From positions 3,404,848 to 3,468,847 of the forward strand of contig NC_030859.1 of the NCBI RefSeq assembly GCF_000208745.1: a stretch of 64,000 bases of DNA. The letters are read 5' to 3'. The notes beneath the pieces were generated by a model, which saw nothing but the letters and a program-made list of their open reading frames with translations, had not been told where the DNA came from and did no database searches. The first letter of the stretch is position 1, and the number at the start of each line of letters is the position of its first letter. Of this stretch, positions 36,822 to 49,200 are shown in pieces. A program made the position numbers and the translations under genes. Source of the DNA: Theobroma cacao. Its lineage: Eukaryota; Streptophyta; Magnoliopsida; Malvales; Malvaceae.

Positions 36822-39358
36822 CTCTGAGCCTAAGGATTTTGGACATACAAATGGAATTGAAAGGTGGAATTGGGAAGCAGATAAGTAAGGGGAAAAGATC
36901 TTTGGTTTTATACCAATTATTGCCAATTTTTTTTGGGTATATTGCTTTCTATTTTTAGTATATAAATTTTTAGTACATACAGCTGTTTTAACTTTCTATT
37001 GTTGGATATGGTTGGAAATTTTTATTTTCCTTTTAAGGCTAGGCCGATTTGGATTTCTAAATTAACGGACTATTTTTAATAACGATGTTAAGGGGTAGTT
37101 TGGGTACCTTACAATCGAATATTTTGTACTATCTGACCTATTTAAGTATGATTAAATTATTTTATAATTAAGTTTCATTAATGATTTTAGAATATGTAAC
37201 TAATTATTATAAATAATGATTTTTAATATTAAATTTTTATTATATATATTATATTATTTATTTATAAATTTTTTATAATTAATATAATACTTAATAAAAT
37301 TCATTACATTAATTATTGTAAATATGATTTTAAACTGTAATTGTTTTTTATGAATCAATTTTAATTTATTAATTTTATTGTCATTAATAATACGCGTAAA
37401 AAATGATTTTTAACAGATATGAGTATTGATCGGGTAGTATTTAAGCTATCCAAGTACAAATTAGATAACAATTCAAAAAAATTAATCAGTTCTATATATA
37501 GTTAGAATATTTTATTAAATAATAAAATTCGAATTAAGATATCTAAAAAATAATAAATAGCCTATTTGTTAATATCCCTAATTTTTTATTTTTGAATGAT
37601 ATCGTCAAGTTTTTATGAATTTTACTTTTATTTTATAATATGTATCCTTGTCTTCAAATTATTTTTTTTTTTTCATGAAGTTGTCTTCAAATTATTTTAC
37701 TCGAATTTTTATTAAATATATATATCATAAAAAAATTACCTATTAACAAGAAAGAAAACCCAAAATAATGTGATATTGGACATTAAGCCCATATTTACAA
37801 ATACTGAATAGCTCACGAAAGCCCAATTTGTTTCTTTGACTCAGTATTTAAAGTTACATGGACCGAGCTCTAACGGGTTTGGGTCGAATCTCATGCAGGC
37901 CCAAGATTTACCATACGTATTGATTTTTAATATTGTAAAAATAATTGATTAAATATATTTTTAAATAAAAAGATTCCATTCTATATCATAAACTTTTTTT
38001 TTTCAGTTTCAAGGTATCTTTATATGTTAATTTTTTATTTTTACTTATTTATTATTACATATATTAAGTTTGTTATTATATATATATATATATATATTAG
38101 AATATGACAAGTGCGTTGTATATGGATCAAATATAAAACACTTATGTATGTAACACACGTAAAGTTCATACTTCTACAATCTAAATGAACAATTTCAAAC
38201 TCTTTTTGAAAATGCTATTCAATGTTTTTAAACGCCCTCTAAAATCGAGAAAGTCCCTTTAAAACTTCTTTTTAAATATGTTATATATGTATATATATAT
38301 TATAAAACATATTTTAAAGTTGATTATACAATATAACCTTTAAGTAACATATACATAATATTTCAATAATTTAGGTTACTATGATTATATAGATATTTAA
38401 GGATGATATATTTAAAAAATTATCTAAAATTTTGGTAACTTGTATATAATATTTCAATAGTTTTAGATTATGAAAATTATATAAAATATCATAAAAGAAA
38501 TTTTAAAAGCTAAAGAAGTATAAAAACTTTCAATAATTTATATGTAAATCTAATTTTTTGTGTTCATGTGTTTCGACCGTATCTTGTAAATATAAAATAT
38601 TAATGGTTATATACGTAAATACGACTATGACATGATTAATTAAATGTGTCAGAATTCTAATACAAATACATATATGTTTATTAATCATAAACATAATATA
38701 TGATAATATAATCACAAAACATTTTTCACTCGTTAACTTAATAACACGTTAATGTTATATGGGTATAAAATGATAAATATTATTTTGATTAATAGTAGTT
38801 AATGAACTGTTGGTTATAAAAGTTTATTTGGTTCAAAATAAATAAAAGTTTGATTGACTTTAAAATAAAAATAACAAATTGTTTGAATTTTTTTGTAAAA
38901 TAATTGACAAATTTTTTTAAAAATTATGCTTTTTAAGAAAGAATTTACGTGATTGAGATATGTTTATTTAATAATTTATATTAATTTATTAGTATTTAAT
39001 TATTATTATCTAATGAAAAATGGCAACCTTATGAATAGTAAAAAAAATTTAAAAGAAAAATACTACTTAATTGTACTAAAAAAAAAAGAAATCTTCAAAT
39101 CGGACGTGCCAAAACGCATCATCTCAATCTATAAAATTCTCAAAATCCTCAAAATTCTTCCGTTTCAAAACGGGTTCAAGTTCGACCCGCGATCCGATTC
39201 CGAGCCACCCTGAAAGCTTCAGTTTTCTTCCTTCGCCAATTCAGTTCTTCAAAAAGTTCGCGTTCGTTTCAGAAATTTCTCTCGAGGGCTCAGGCTCCGT
39301 TTATTCGTCTATTTCTCTTGACTCTATTATTCTTACTATTTCTTCCGCAAATTCTCAG
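36822..39358. other. AT-rich spacer and UPF2 promoter
   Basis: Between 36.98 and 39.08 kb the sequence is extremely AT-rich, with an (AT)n run near 38078-38097 and a stretch at 38740-38930 that resembles one arm of the foldback element at 57.8-58.5 kb. From 39090 on, base composition rises and a pyrimidine-rich leader typical of a plant 5' untranslated exon appears. It ends at ATTCTCAG/GTGAAA (39358/39359), a likely 5'-UTR intron donor of UPF2. No gene otherwise. Confidence 0.5.
36960..36969 (-). promoter_or_regulatory. Candidate TATA box of the secreted-peptide gene
   Basis: TTTATATACT on the minus strand, about 140 bp before the preferred start codon at 36821. Its spacing agrees with transcription starting just before the longer in-frame ATG at 36926, so which ATG is used depends on the exact start. 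Confidence 0.4.
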
Positions 39359-40299
39359 GTGAAAACCCTAACTCGCTCTCTCTCTCTCTAAGATCCGTAA
39401 CCTCCCATTTACAGACTTTATTGTTGTTTTTTAATCTTCCGATTGAATTTTTTTTAACATGTTTATGATTTAATGATTAGAGGAAAGTATAATTCTCTGA
39501 TTTTTGATGATTATTATTATTCTTACGAAATGTTTTCAGTTGTTATAGTGAAGTTGTAAGTGAGATGATTTGGAACAGTTAAGCTAGATTATGGTTATGC
39601 AAATCTCTTTTCTTTTCATGGATTTAAGGTAAGTGTTAAAAGGAGAAATGAGATTGTTAGAATTCTAATTATGAAGTATTTTTCCGCATTTGTTCCATGA
39701 TTTTAAGGTGTGTATTTTGAAAGGTTAAAATATGGTTTTCTTTGTCTTTGTGCTTCGAATATCACTCTGATATACATGCTGCAGGTTATGAGGTATAATT
39801 GGTGAAGCGGATTTTAGGGCTGAACTTTTGAGTATCATAGTTTAAAAAGTAATTGAAAAAAAAATTGTTCCAAGAAAAATTACTGTATTACAGGGTTGAC
39901 TACGATATCTTGTGCAACTTAGCGTAGGGGTTTAAAATGCTGGAAGGGGGAGTGATATATGATACAGAGAGAGTTATTTATATAGGTACTACCTTGAGGT
40001 GCTTGGTTCTGGAAAAGCTAGAAGATCATATTTAGATACTAATAGCTTGTTTTTGTTTTAATGCAAATTTCGCAGTTATTGATTCTTTAACTATATTTAG
40101 AAAGCTGGTAGAAGGTTCCATTTAGCTCCAATTCTTCATTTTTTTAATGGTAATTTCTTGGTAATTGATCTGTTAGTTATAGTTATATAGGGATTATTGT
40201 GGTGAAATATAATAATGATTCATTTTTTTACTGCTAATCTCTTGATGATTGATTCGTTAGTTATAGTTAATAGGATAATTGTTACGACAAATAGATGAG
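39359..40299 (+). other. Probable intron in the UPF2 5' untranslated region
   Basis: The donor at 39359 (CAG/GTGAAA) follows a TC-rich leader. Candidate acceptors just before the UPF2 start are AATAG at 40274 and AAATAG at 40294. A further small exon near 39785 (GCTGCAG acceptor) cannot be excluded. Long introns in the 5' leader are common in plant housekeeping genes. Confidence 0.45.
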
Positions 40300-43200
40300 A
40301 TGGATCACCATGAGGATGAATGTCGTGCTGGAGGTGAACACCATGGCAAACAAGATGATGAGGTAACACTAATGGGCCTGTTGAATTGTACATGTATGCT
40401 TGAAAATTTACTATTTGATCATTTTTCTTGTTCTTGGAGGGTTTTTCACAATAAAGAAATTTGAAGTTGCTTTGACATTACTCACTTTTATATGATTTAT
40501 TTCAATTGTAGGAAGCTGTTGCTCGTCTTGAGGAAATGAAGAAATCAATCGAGGGAAAAATGGCTCTTCGTCAAAGCAATTTGAATCCTGAGAGGCCTGG
40601 TTAGTAAATTTTACTACATTTAAGGTCCGTTTGTTTTCACATAAACTATTTTCTGGAAAACGTTTTCAATACTTATGCTTGTTTGGAAGACGGAAAATTT
40701 ATTCTAGATATAAAATATTTTACAGGTCAACAGAAAAAATACTTTTATACTACCTAGTAGTATAGGTTTGATGAATAATTAATATTTAACTTAAAATATT
40801 AAAAAAATTAAAAATATTAATATTTAACTTAAAAATTTTTTACCTTAAAGTATTAATATTTAAATTATTCAATACTATTAAAATTAAAAGAAATTTTTTT
40901 TAATGAAATCAATCAATTCAATTAATTCTTTTATTTGTAAATTGAATAAATTTTACCAAAATTATAACAAAAAATATTTTAATGACCATCATTCGATGAA
41001 TATACATTTATAAATATAGGTTTTAGATGCTTTACCCAATTGACGAATATTGATATTTTTATAGTGTAATGGTAAAAAAATGATGAGATGGAAAATTTTT
41101 TGAAAATTAGAGCTTACTTTCTTTACAATATGTGGTTAATTGCTTAGGAAAATATCATTATTGATTTTTCCCCTTTTCATTTCCTTTCTTAATTTTAATG
41201 TGAAAACCAAATGGCACAATTGTTTTGTAATCTATCCCTATTTATCATTTTAACACCCAAATAATTCCACCAGTGATAGTGGAAAATATTTTCCACAGGA
41301 TGATCCAAACAATAGACAATCTTTTTGATAGTTTATCCTAAAAACAGAAAACATTAAATTTTCCTGTAAAATATTTTACACAGAAAAAATTTTACTCTAG
41401 CAAGTTATTTTTTGGTTGTCAAACGGACCCTTAAAGTTTCTTAAATGCCCATTGCAATTGAAACGGTTAAAATTGTTTACCCGACTGGTTTATCATCTAT
41501 TATAGTAATTTTAGCCTGTCCTTAAATGGAAATTGCTTAGAGTTAACCAGTAATTCATCCTTCATCCTTAATGGCATTTTCTATAGATTGAAAACTGAAA
41601 AAGAAAGAACTATAGCTTATAGTACTTTTGGTAACAAATAGGTCAGTGCTGAGATAAGGCTCCTTTAAGTGGCTTTGTAAACTTATTATTAGGAATTGTG
41701 CTGAAATATTGGGATATGCAAGTTAGAATAGCTCATGTTTAGAAGCTCGTAGTCAACTCTTAAGTCATGTTTATCATTATATGTTCAGAATTTACCACTT
41801 TTATCAATGAGATTTTTGGTTATGTGCAATTCTATGTTCCCTTCCACTCGAATCGACTCGGACTTTCTCTTTGGTGCCCTGGGCCTATATTGTAAATAAC
41901 GACAGTCTAAAACATTCTTCCTTAAGGTTTTCTTAGTATAGTGGTAACTCCACTGTACTAGATAGCTTTTTAAAGTGCTGGCCCTTCCAAGTTTTGCCCA
42001 TAATAATTTGTCTTTTTAATTTATGTTACTTTGTAGTGATTATAATTTTTGTACTGGTTGTCACCTACAGTGTCCCTTCTTCTTACTGTATTGTTGTGAA
42101 AGCACTCAAAGTAATTTTTTTTGACCAATTCAAAATTTCTATTTAATGATATTGATACTTAACCATTGCTTGTAACGTTCTGTTATGTCCATATGATGTT
42201 CTATTTCAGTAATATGTGACCCAATTCTTTTGGAATTTAAGAAGTTCATCCAAGAAAAAAATGTATCAACACTAGATGGCCCCTGAACAAAGTGCTCTTT
42301 TATTGTTTTTGAAGATGTTTTGGGTTGCTTCCACGATGATGACTTAGGTACTTGATAGACAATTGCTAGAAAATTTCGTCATAAGTAATTTTTTGGGCTC
42401 ATAGAATATCTAAAACTGGAATTTAATATTTGAGAGGGTAGAAATTGGGAGGATGAAAAAAAGAGGTCTAAAAGTTTTATACTTGGCAGATATAAAAGCC
42501 TGAAGATAGGAATGATGCATTTCTTTTTAGTTTCTTTCAATATTTTAAATTGGGTAATGAGGTAGAAGAAAATGTGAGAAAAGATGAGAATTGTGTGGCT
42601 TTGCAGACTTATTTCTCGTTTCTTTAATTAGGGGAAAATTTCCTTGACCAACCATAAGTGACAGATTTCCATTCCTTCTTCCTTTTGTGCTTATTATTAT
42701 CATGGGTGGTGGAATTTCATGTGCCTATTAGTCTAATTTTTGTCTTTCCTAATTTAACTTCCAAAATTATCTTTGTAGATTAACTTCAATATAGTCTAGG
42801 TTGTGGACATTTATTATGGTATTTTGAATAACTGTCACATAGACATTAATATGTTTTTATTCTTGGTTTTAGACTCTGGGTTCCTCAGAACATTGGATTC
42901 CAGCATCAGGCGCAATACAGCTGTTATTAAAAAATTAAAGCAGATAAATGAAGAGCAGAAGGAAGGATTGATGGAGGAGCTACGAAGTGTTAATTTAAGC
43001 AAATTTGTTAGTGAAGCTGTGACTGCTATATGTGATGCCAAGCTTAAAAGTTCAGATATACAAGCTGCAGTTCAGGTAGTGTTTATGAATGAGTTTGATC
43101 TAGAAATTGTTTGGTTTTATATTGAGATTATATGGCCATACATATTGTTATCTCAGTTAATTCGCTGTGAGTACAAAGAGTCATTCAAAATCTATGTTAT

Positions 43201-46200
43201 TTCCTATTCAGACATGCAAAGTTGGTAGTTGTATGTTTGATTGAAATTTGAATGCGAACTTTCGTGTATTCTCTTCAGCTGAAAATGGTTCATGGTTTCA
43301 TGAGCCAAACTTCAAAGACTTGAATGAATCATAGCTGTTTAAGCGAGGTAATTTAAGCAGCCAGTATTAGGTAATTTTGATTTAAATAAGAAACTAAAAG
43401 AATTTGGTAGTCTTTGTGTCCAAATGGGTTGTAGTAGCTTGTATGAGTCATTGGTTACCTCCTGCAACAGCTTTCAACCTTTTGCTAGCAGATTTGATTT
43501 TTTCATGAGGATTCAATGTTTTATAAATTGTTTATTGCATACATTTTAAATATCCATAGAGTGTCCTAGTCTGGTCCTTACTATTTTCATCATCAACTTC
43601 TTTGTAGTTCACCTTCTACTTTCATGCATGTATGGATAATAAGCTGCTCCAGGTTGTGGCAACTATGATGCAATTTCTGGTTTGTAATGTCCAAATCTTA
43701 CTAGTTTCTTGTTATATAGAGTTATTATCTTCATAGCCCACTGTTGGTAAAGTCACTTGCTTAAAAGTTTGTAAAATATGTTGATGAATAGAGTTAACAT
43801 TTACATTCCTTGTATTATGAAGGATATGCATATCTGTGATGTCTGTATCTGCATGCATGTTTGTAATTGTCCAAATTTTTGCTGGTTTCTTTGTATACAG
43901 TCTGCGTCTTCATATGCCATGCCACTATTTATGAAGTTGGCTGAAAGTTCATAAATGTGTTAATGGGTGTAGTTCACATCTATTCGTTGTAATAAGAAGG
44001 ATAGTTATGTGTGACGTCTGTATCAGTATGTATGCACTCTACATATGTTTTGCTGGCTAGCTTCTGTCGTTCTTGAGAAATTTGTGAGAGCTTAAAAGTA
44101 TTTATTTGTGGTAATTGTATGTCCTCTACCTCCCATATGATACTTACTGTTTCTATCTGTCAAAGATCTGCTCTTTGCTTAATCAAAGGTACAAAGATTT
44201 CTCACCAAGTCTGATACAAGGGCTCCTGAAAGTCTTCTTTCCGGGAAAATCTGGGGATGATTTGGATGCAGACAGGAACTTGAAGGCAATGAAGAAGCGT
44301 AGTACTTTGAAACTTCTTCTGGAACTTTACTTTGTTGGAGTTATAGAAGACAACGGAATCTTTATCAATATCATTAAGGATCTTACTAGCACAGAGCACT
44401 TGAAGGACCGAGATGCTACTCAGACAAATTTAACTCTTCTTGCTAGTTTTGCTCGACAAGGGCGAGTGTTTCTAGGGCTTCCAATTTCTGGACAAGAAAT
44501 TCTAGAAGAGGTACATCTTTTTTTGTTCGTTAAGATGGCCTGATACTTCCAAATCTAGGATTGTTTCTATGAAGCTATTTTGGCTTTGCATTTTGACTTC
44601 TAGATTATTTGTATCTTTGATATTGATAGTGGAGTTTATCGTTTGTTATTGGCATCAGAAAATGGTAGGAATAGGTTGATTATATTTAGATGGATTAATT
44701 TCCAACCTGATTGCCAGTTTATGTCCCATTTATTTGTCTAAACTAGCACCCGTAACTATTAATCCAGATCTGATCTGATCCTACCTTCCTAACTGATTGA
44801 ATATTTTCTGCTGTTGAGAATGTGGTCAATTCTTATAATGTTTCAACTAAGATTTAGGTTAAGTAGCCAAAAAACCTATTAAAACAACCATTATTAAAAA
44901 GGAATATATACATATATATTACAATTATTAGATGTATTGTCTACAGAAATGCAAAAAAGAGGAAAAAAAAAAAACCGGATCACAGTGGCTCTGTTGGAAG
45001 CTTGCAACAATGTCAAAACGGGTATGCCAAGAAGTTGACTAGTTTACCATTACCTTTTTAGCCCCACTAGAAGCCAACATGCTGAGACCTGACTCAGTGA
45101 TCCAACTGGACTTGATGACTCAGTTGTGGTGAGTCAGCCATGCTTGGCAAAGAGGCCTCTGTGACTTTAAGGAGCATATGATGATGTTATTTTGGTGGTG
45201 GGGATTGAGCCTCTGTTGGTTCTCTTTGGACGTGGCATTGGGGCTAAACTCCTAAGTGGGAGAAGGGAGGATCTAAAGTTATGACGGACTGAAGCGGGTT
45301 TTTGGGAGTCATATATGTAGTTACCACACCTTCCCCTCTTAAACATGTTTATATCTGGGGTCAGTGAATTTTAACCCATTTGTAACCAGAGAGGTTAAAT
45401 TAATTACACTAACACCCGGTGTATAGGGTGGCTACATGGATATGGTTAACAATTCTCACCCCTATTTGTTTGGTATTATTAGATAATTCTATCATGCTTT
45501 AGTGGCTGTACTTTTGTAATGTAAACATTTTATTCTTTGTGTGAACAATTGTTATGCCAGCTAGACCTTAGTTTATAGCTTCTTTGCTGGCAATTTGCTG
45601 CAGTTCTTTAAAGGCCTCAATATCACAGCAGATCAGAAGAAAACTTTTAGGAAGGCCTTCCATGCATATTATGATGCTGTCACTGAACTTCTTCAGTCTG
45701 AGCATGCGGTAAGCTTTTGCAATTGAAAATATTATCTTTTAAGGGAATAAATATTAAGGTCTTTATTTGAACTTCTCTTTAGCCACATCTTTTGTTCCAC
45801 AAATAATTAGTTGAAATAATTGGTTTCTTTCATTATCTTTTTTTTTTCCCTGCCCTAATTGATGGTTTTTTTCCTTTTATTACTATTAAAATTCTTTTAT
45901 AGACACTTCGCCAGATGGAGCATGAGAATGCCAAGATTCTAAATGCTAAAGGAGAGCTCAATGAAGAAAATGCGTCTTCATATGAAAAGCTGCGAAAATC
46001 CTATGATCATTTGTACCGCAATGTCTCGTCGTAAGTTGCTTTATGTGTCATTTCGTGGTTGTTTATTCTGGTGGCAATGTCTCATTGTAAGTGGTATTTA
46101 TGGTATTGTATTACTTATTTTATATATTAATTATAGATGTTTAGATCATGCCTGAACCAGGAATAATTATGCTGTATTAGCAAGTTTATAATCATTGAGT

Positions 46201-49200
46201 AATTATGGAGTTGCATTCCAATATCTTTACTCTTTGTCTCTGGATGAACAGATATTGTCTATAAACCAAACATCTGCCACGTAACTATCAATCAGCATAA
46301 ATGAAACAGAATATAAGTTGCCATATTTATACCATAAATATTCAGTTTCTCCATATAGAAAATTGTTGAAGACCAAGGCTCCGTTAAATAACTACCAATC
46401 GGCATAAGTGGAAAAGATTATACTTTTCTACATTTCATAACTTAAATATTTAGATGCTAATAGTTGTTTTGTGCACTACATATGAATTAAGGTTTGTATT
46501 TTAAAATGTTTGTCAAGAAAGATGTAGCATAGGGGAATAGTTATTTCAGGAGATTACTTAATCTTCGGATGCTCAGTCGAGAAGTTTGAGATTACTTATG
46601 CTAAGAATAACTTTTGTTTGGGAAGTATAAAAGCTGGAACTATTGATGACAGCTGTCAGAATAGGTTTGTTGGTATTGCTATCTTCAATATCGATTTCTA
46701 GAGTTTTGAGCCCCATGTATTAAACCAAGATGATTTCTTGTAAAAGCAAAATAAAATTATTGCTGCTGAATTCGGAGTGATAGCTCTGATTGCTGAATTT
46801 GGAAATCTGTACTAAATGACCTCAGATTAATGATTATAATATGGAGTGTGTTGGTGGCAAAGCATAAAAAGTAATGGATTTTTCTATGATTTCTTTGCTT
46901 TATAAATGCTTTGTCAGATATTTGGATTTGTGTGTATGCCAAGATAGCTCTTCCATTACAGAGTCTAGGAAGTAAATCCTTTGTGAGCTTCCACCTGGTA
47001 CTATTCATACTTTTTTCCATCGCATGAGCAATTCTATCAAGAATTGTGGCAGAAATGCGGGGTTTGAGCTTGATCTGGTGGTCTCTTTTGTGGATTTTTG
47101 GATTTAATGACCTGTGGGAACTTTAGACCTCAGTTTTTTTAACAATTTAGTGTCTCTTGGGTCTTGCCAAAGTTAGTGGCTAAGATGCCAAACCGTAGTT
47201 GAACTGTCAGATTCATACTACTGCTTCGACCTTGCTTTTCAGAATTTTCATAATTTTCCCCATTTAAATGTGCTTATTCTCAAATCTCAAGCATGCCTCT
47301 TGCATCTAGAGTAACTTTATTATGAGCTTATATTTCTTACAAAAGAAAACCAATCATAAATGACTTATTTTCTTTTAACCAAAAACAAATCAATTCAAAT
47401 ATTTTTTAAATCCTTATACTGCAGTTTAGCAGAAGCACTTGATATGCAGTCTCCAGTGATGCCAGAGGACAGTCACACAACTAGGGTTACTACTGGAGAG
47501 GATGCTTCATCTCCTGCCACTGGAAAAGAGTCTTCCACCCTTGAAGCTATATGGGATGATGACGACACTAGAGCGTTCTATGAATGCTTACCAGATCTCA
47601 GGTATGTTGTGGCCATTATGCAGTTAGTTAAGAAGATATATTCTTAACCAATAGAGTCTTTGTTGATGGTCTTTTCGGAAGTAAAAGATGTCTTTGCTTG
47701 CTGTTAAGAGCATTGCATACATGTTATTCTCAGAGCATTTGTCCCAGCAGTATTATTGGGAGAAGCTGAGCCCAAAGGGATCGAGCAAACGTCAAAGGCA
47801 CAAGAGCAACCAACTGTAAGTACATCAAGATTTTGAATGTTATTATAGGCTTTGTCATCTGTGGTTAAATACTGCCAATAAAGTATTATCCTTTCTGTGT
47901 AACATATCTAAGTCTTGGTTGAGCATTGGTTGTTTATGTGCTGTCATTTCATATTTAATGCTCATCCCTGCTCCGCCAATCATCACCATGATCCATATCT
48001 TTGCAGTTGGAAATTATCAAAATGCTCCTGATGCTAAAAACTAAAGAAATCTGATAGTTTGTTAGAAAAAAAGAAGAAGAAATTTGACAGAAACAAGGCA
48101 TTTTGATGTTATGAAACCCAAGTATAGACTGAACCATTTCTTGATTTCTTAACTGCAGTACACTTGTTTTCTTTTTTCTCCCTTTTTGTGGCAGGGTGGG
48201 GGTTCGGGAGGGGTGAGTCAGTTTCTAGATTTCTTGATTGTTGAAATCTTCTTGAGCCTCTCGTGGCAGATATGATTTAAGTTTTCTGAATAGGCTATCT
48301 TTATTTAATGGTTATCATTAAATGATACTTTGGTTTTCTTTTTCAAGGATTCCTCTACTGAAGCAGATCAAAGTACTGCAGTTGCCCAAGATGCTGTGGA
48401 GGCTTCTGCAGACTCTGGCAATTTGCAAGAAGGGAAAAGTATAGAGAAAGGAAAGGACAAAGAAGAAAAGGACAAAGAAAGGAATAAAGATCCAGACAAG
48501 GAGAAAGGGAAAGAAAAAGACTCCGATAAAAAAGGAGAGAATGAAAAGGAGAAGCTTAAAGGTCTTGAAGGAACGAATCTGGATGCTCTACTGCAAAGAC
48601 TCCCAGGTTGTGTGAGCCGTGACCTCATTGATCAACTTACGGTAATTATACCTCCCTTTTTATTGCTACTGTTTTATGCCGCTTTTGATGGGCTTGTATG
48701 CAACTCTAGAAGAGTATTGAATTGTTCATTATAATTTCAGGTGGAGTTCTGTTATTTGAATTCAAAATCAAATCGAAAAAGGCTTGTGAGAGCATTGTTT
48801 AATGTCCCAAGGACATCTTTGGAATTGCTGCCATACTACTCCCGCATGGTTGCAACATTGTCAACTTGTATGAAGGATGTTCCCTCTATGCTCTTGCAGA
48901 TGTTGGAGGAAGAGTTCAACTTCTTAATTAATAAAAAGGTCAGCTGCCCCACCGGTGTCCTTCTTATCTTTGTAATATTTTTCTTTTTGTACGTTCATTC
49001 CTTCTGTTTGTAACTTATATTCCAAAATTGAAATTTACTGCAGGATCAAATGAACATTGAAACAAAGATCAGGAATATAAGGTTTATTGGAGAACTTTGC
49101 AAGTTCAGGATTGCACCAGCTGGCCTTGTTTTCAGTTGTCTGAAGGTATGTGCCAAGCAGCTAACTGATAAATGTTGGTTTCTATTTCAGTGCTTGTTCC

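Noticed and set aside
44930..45470. Possible insertion in UPF2 intron 4 with repeated GACTCAGT
   Set aside because: No inverted ends or target duplication could be found; the short direct repeats alone are not enough.
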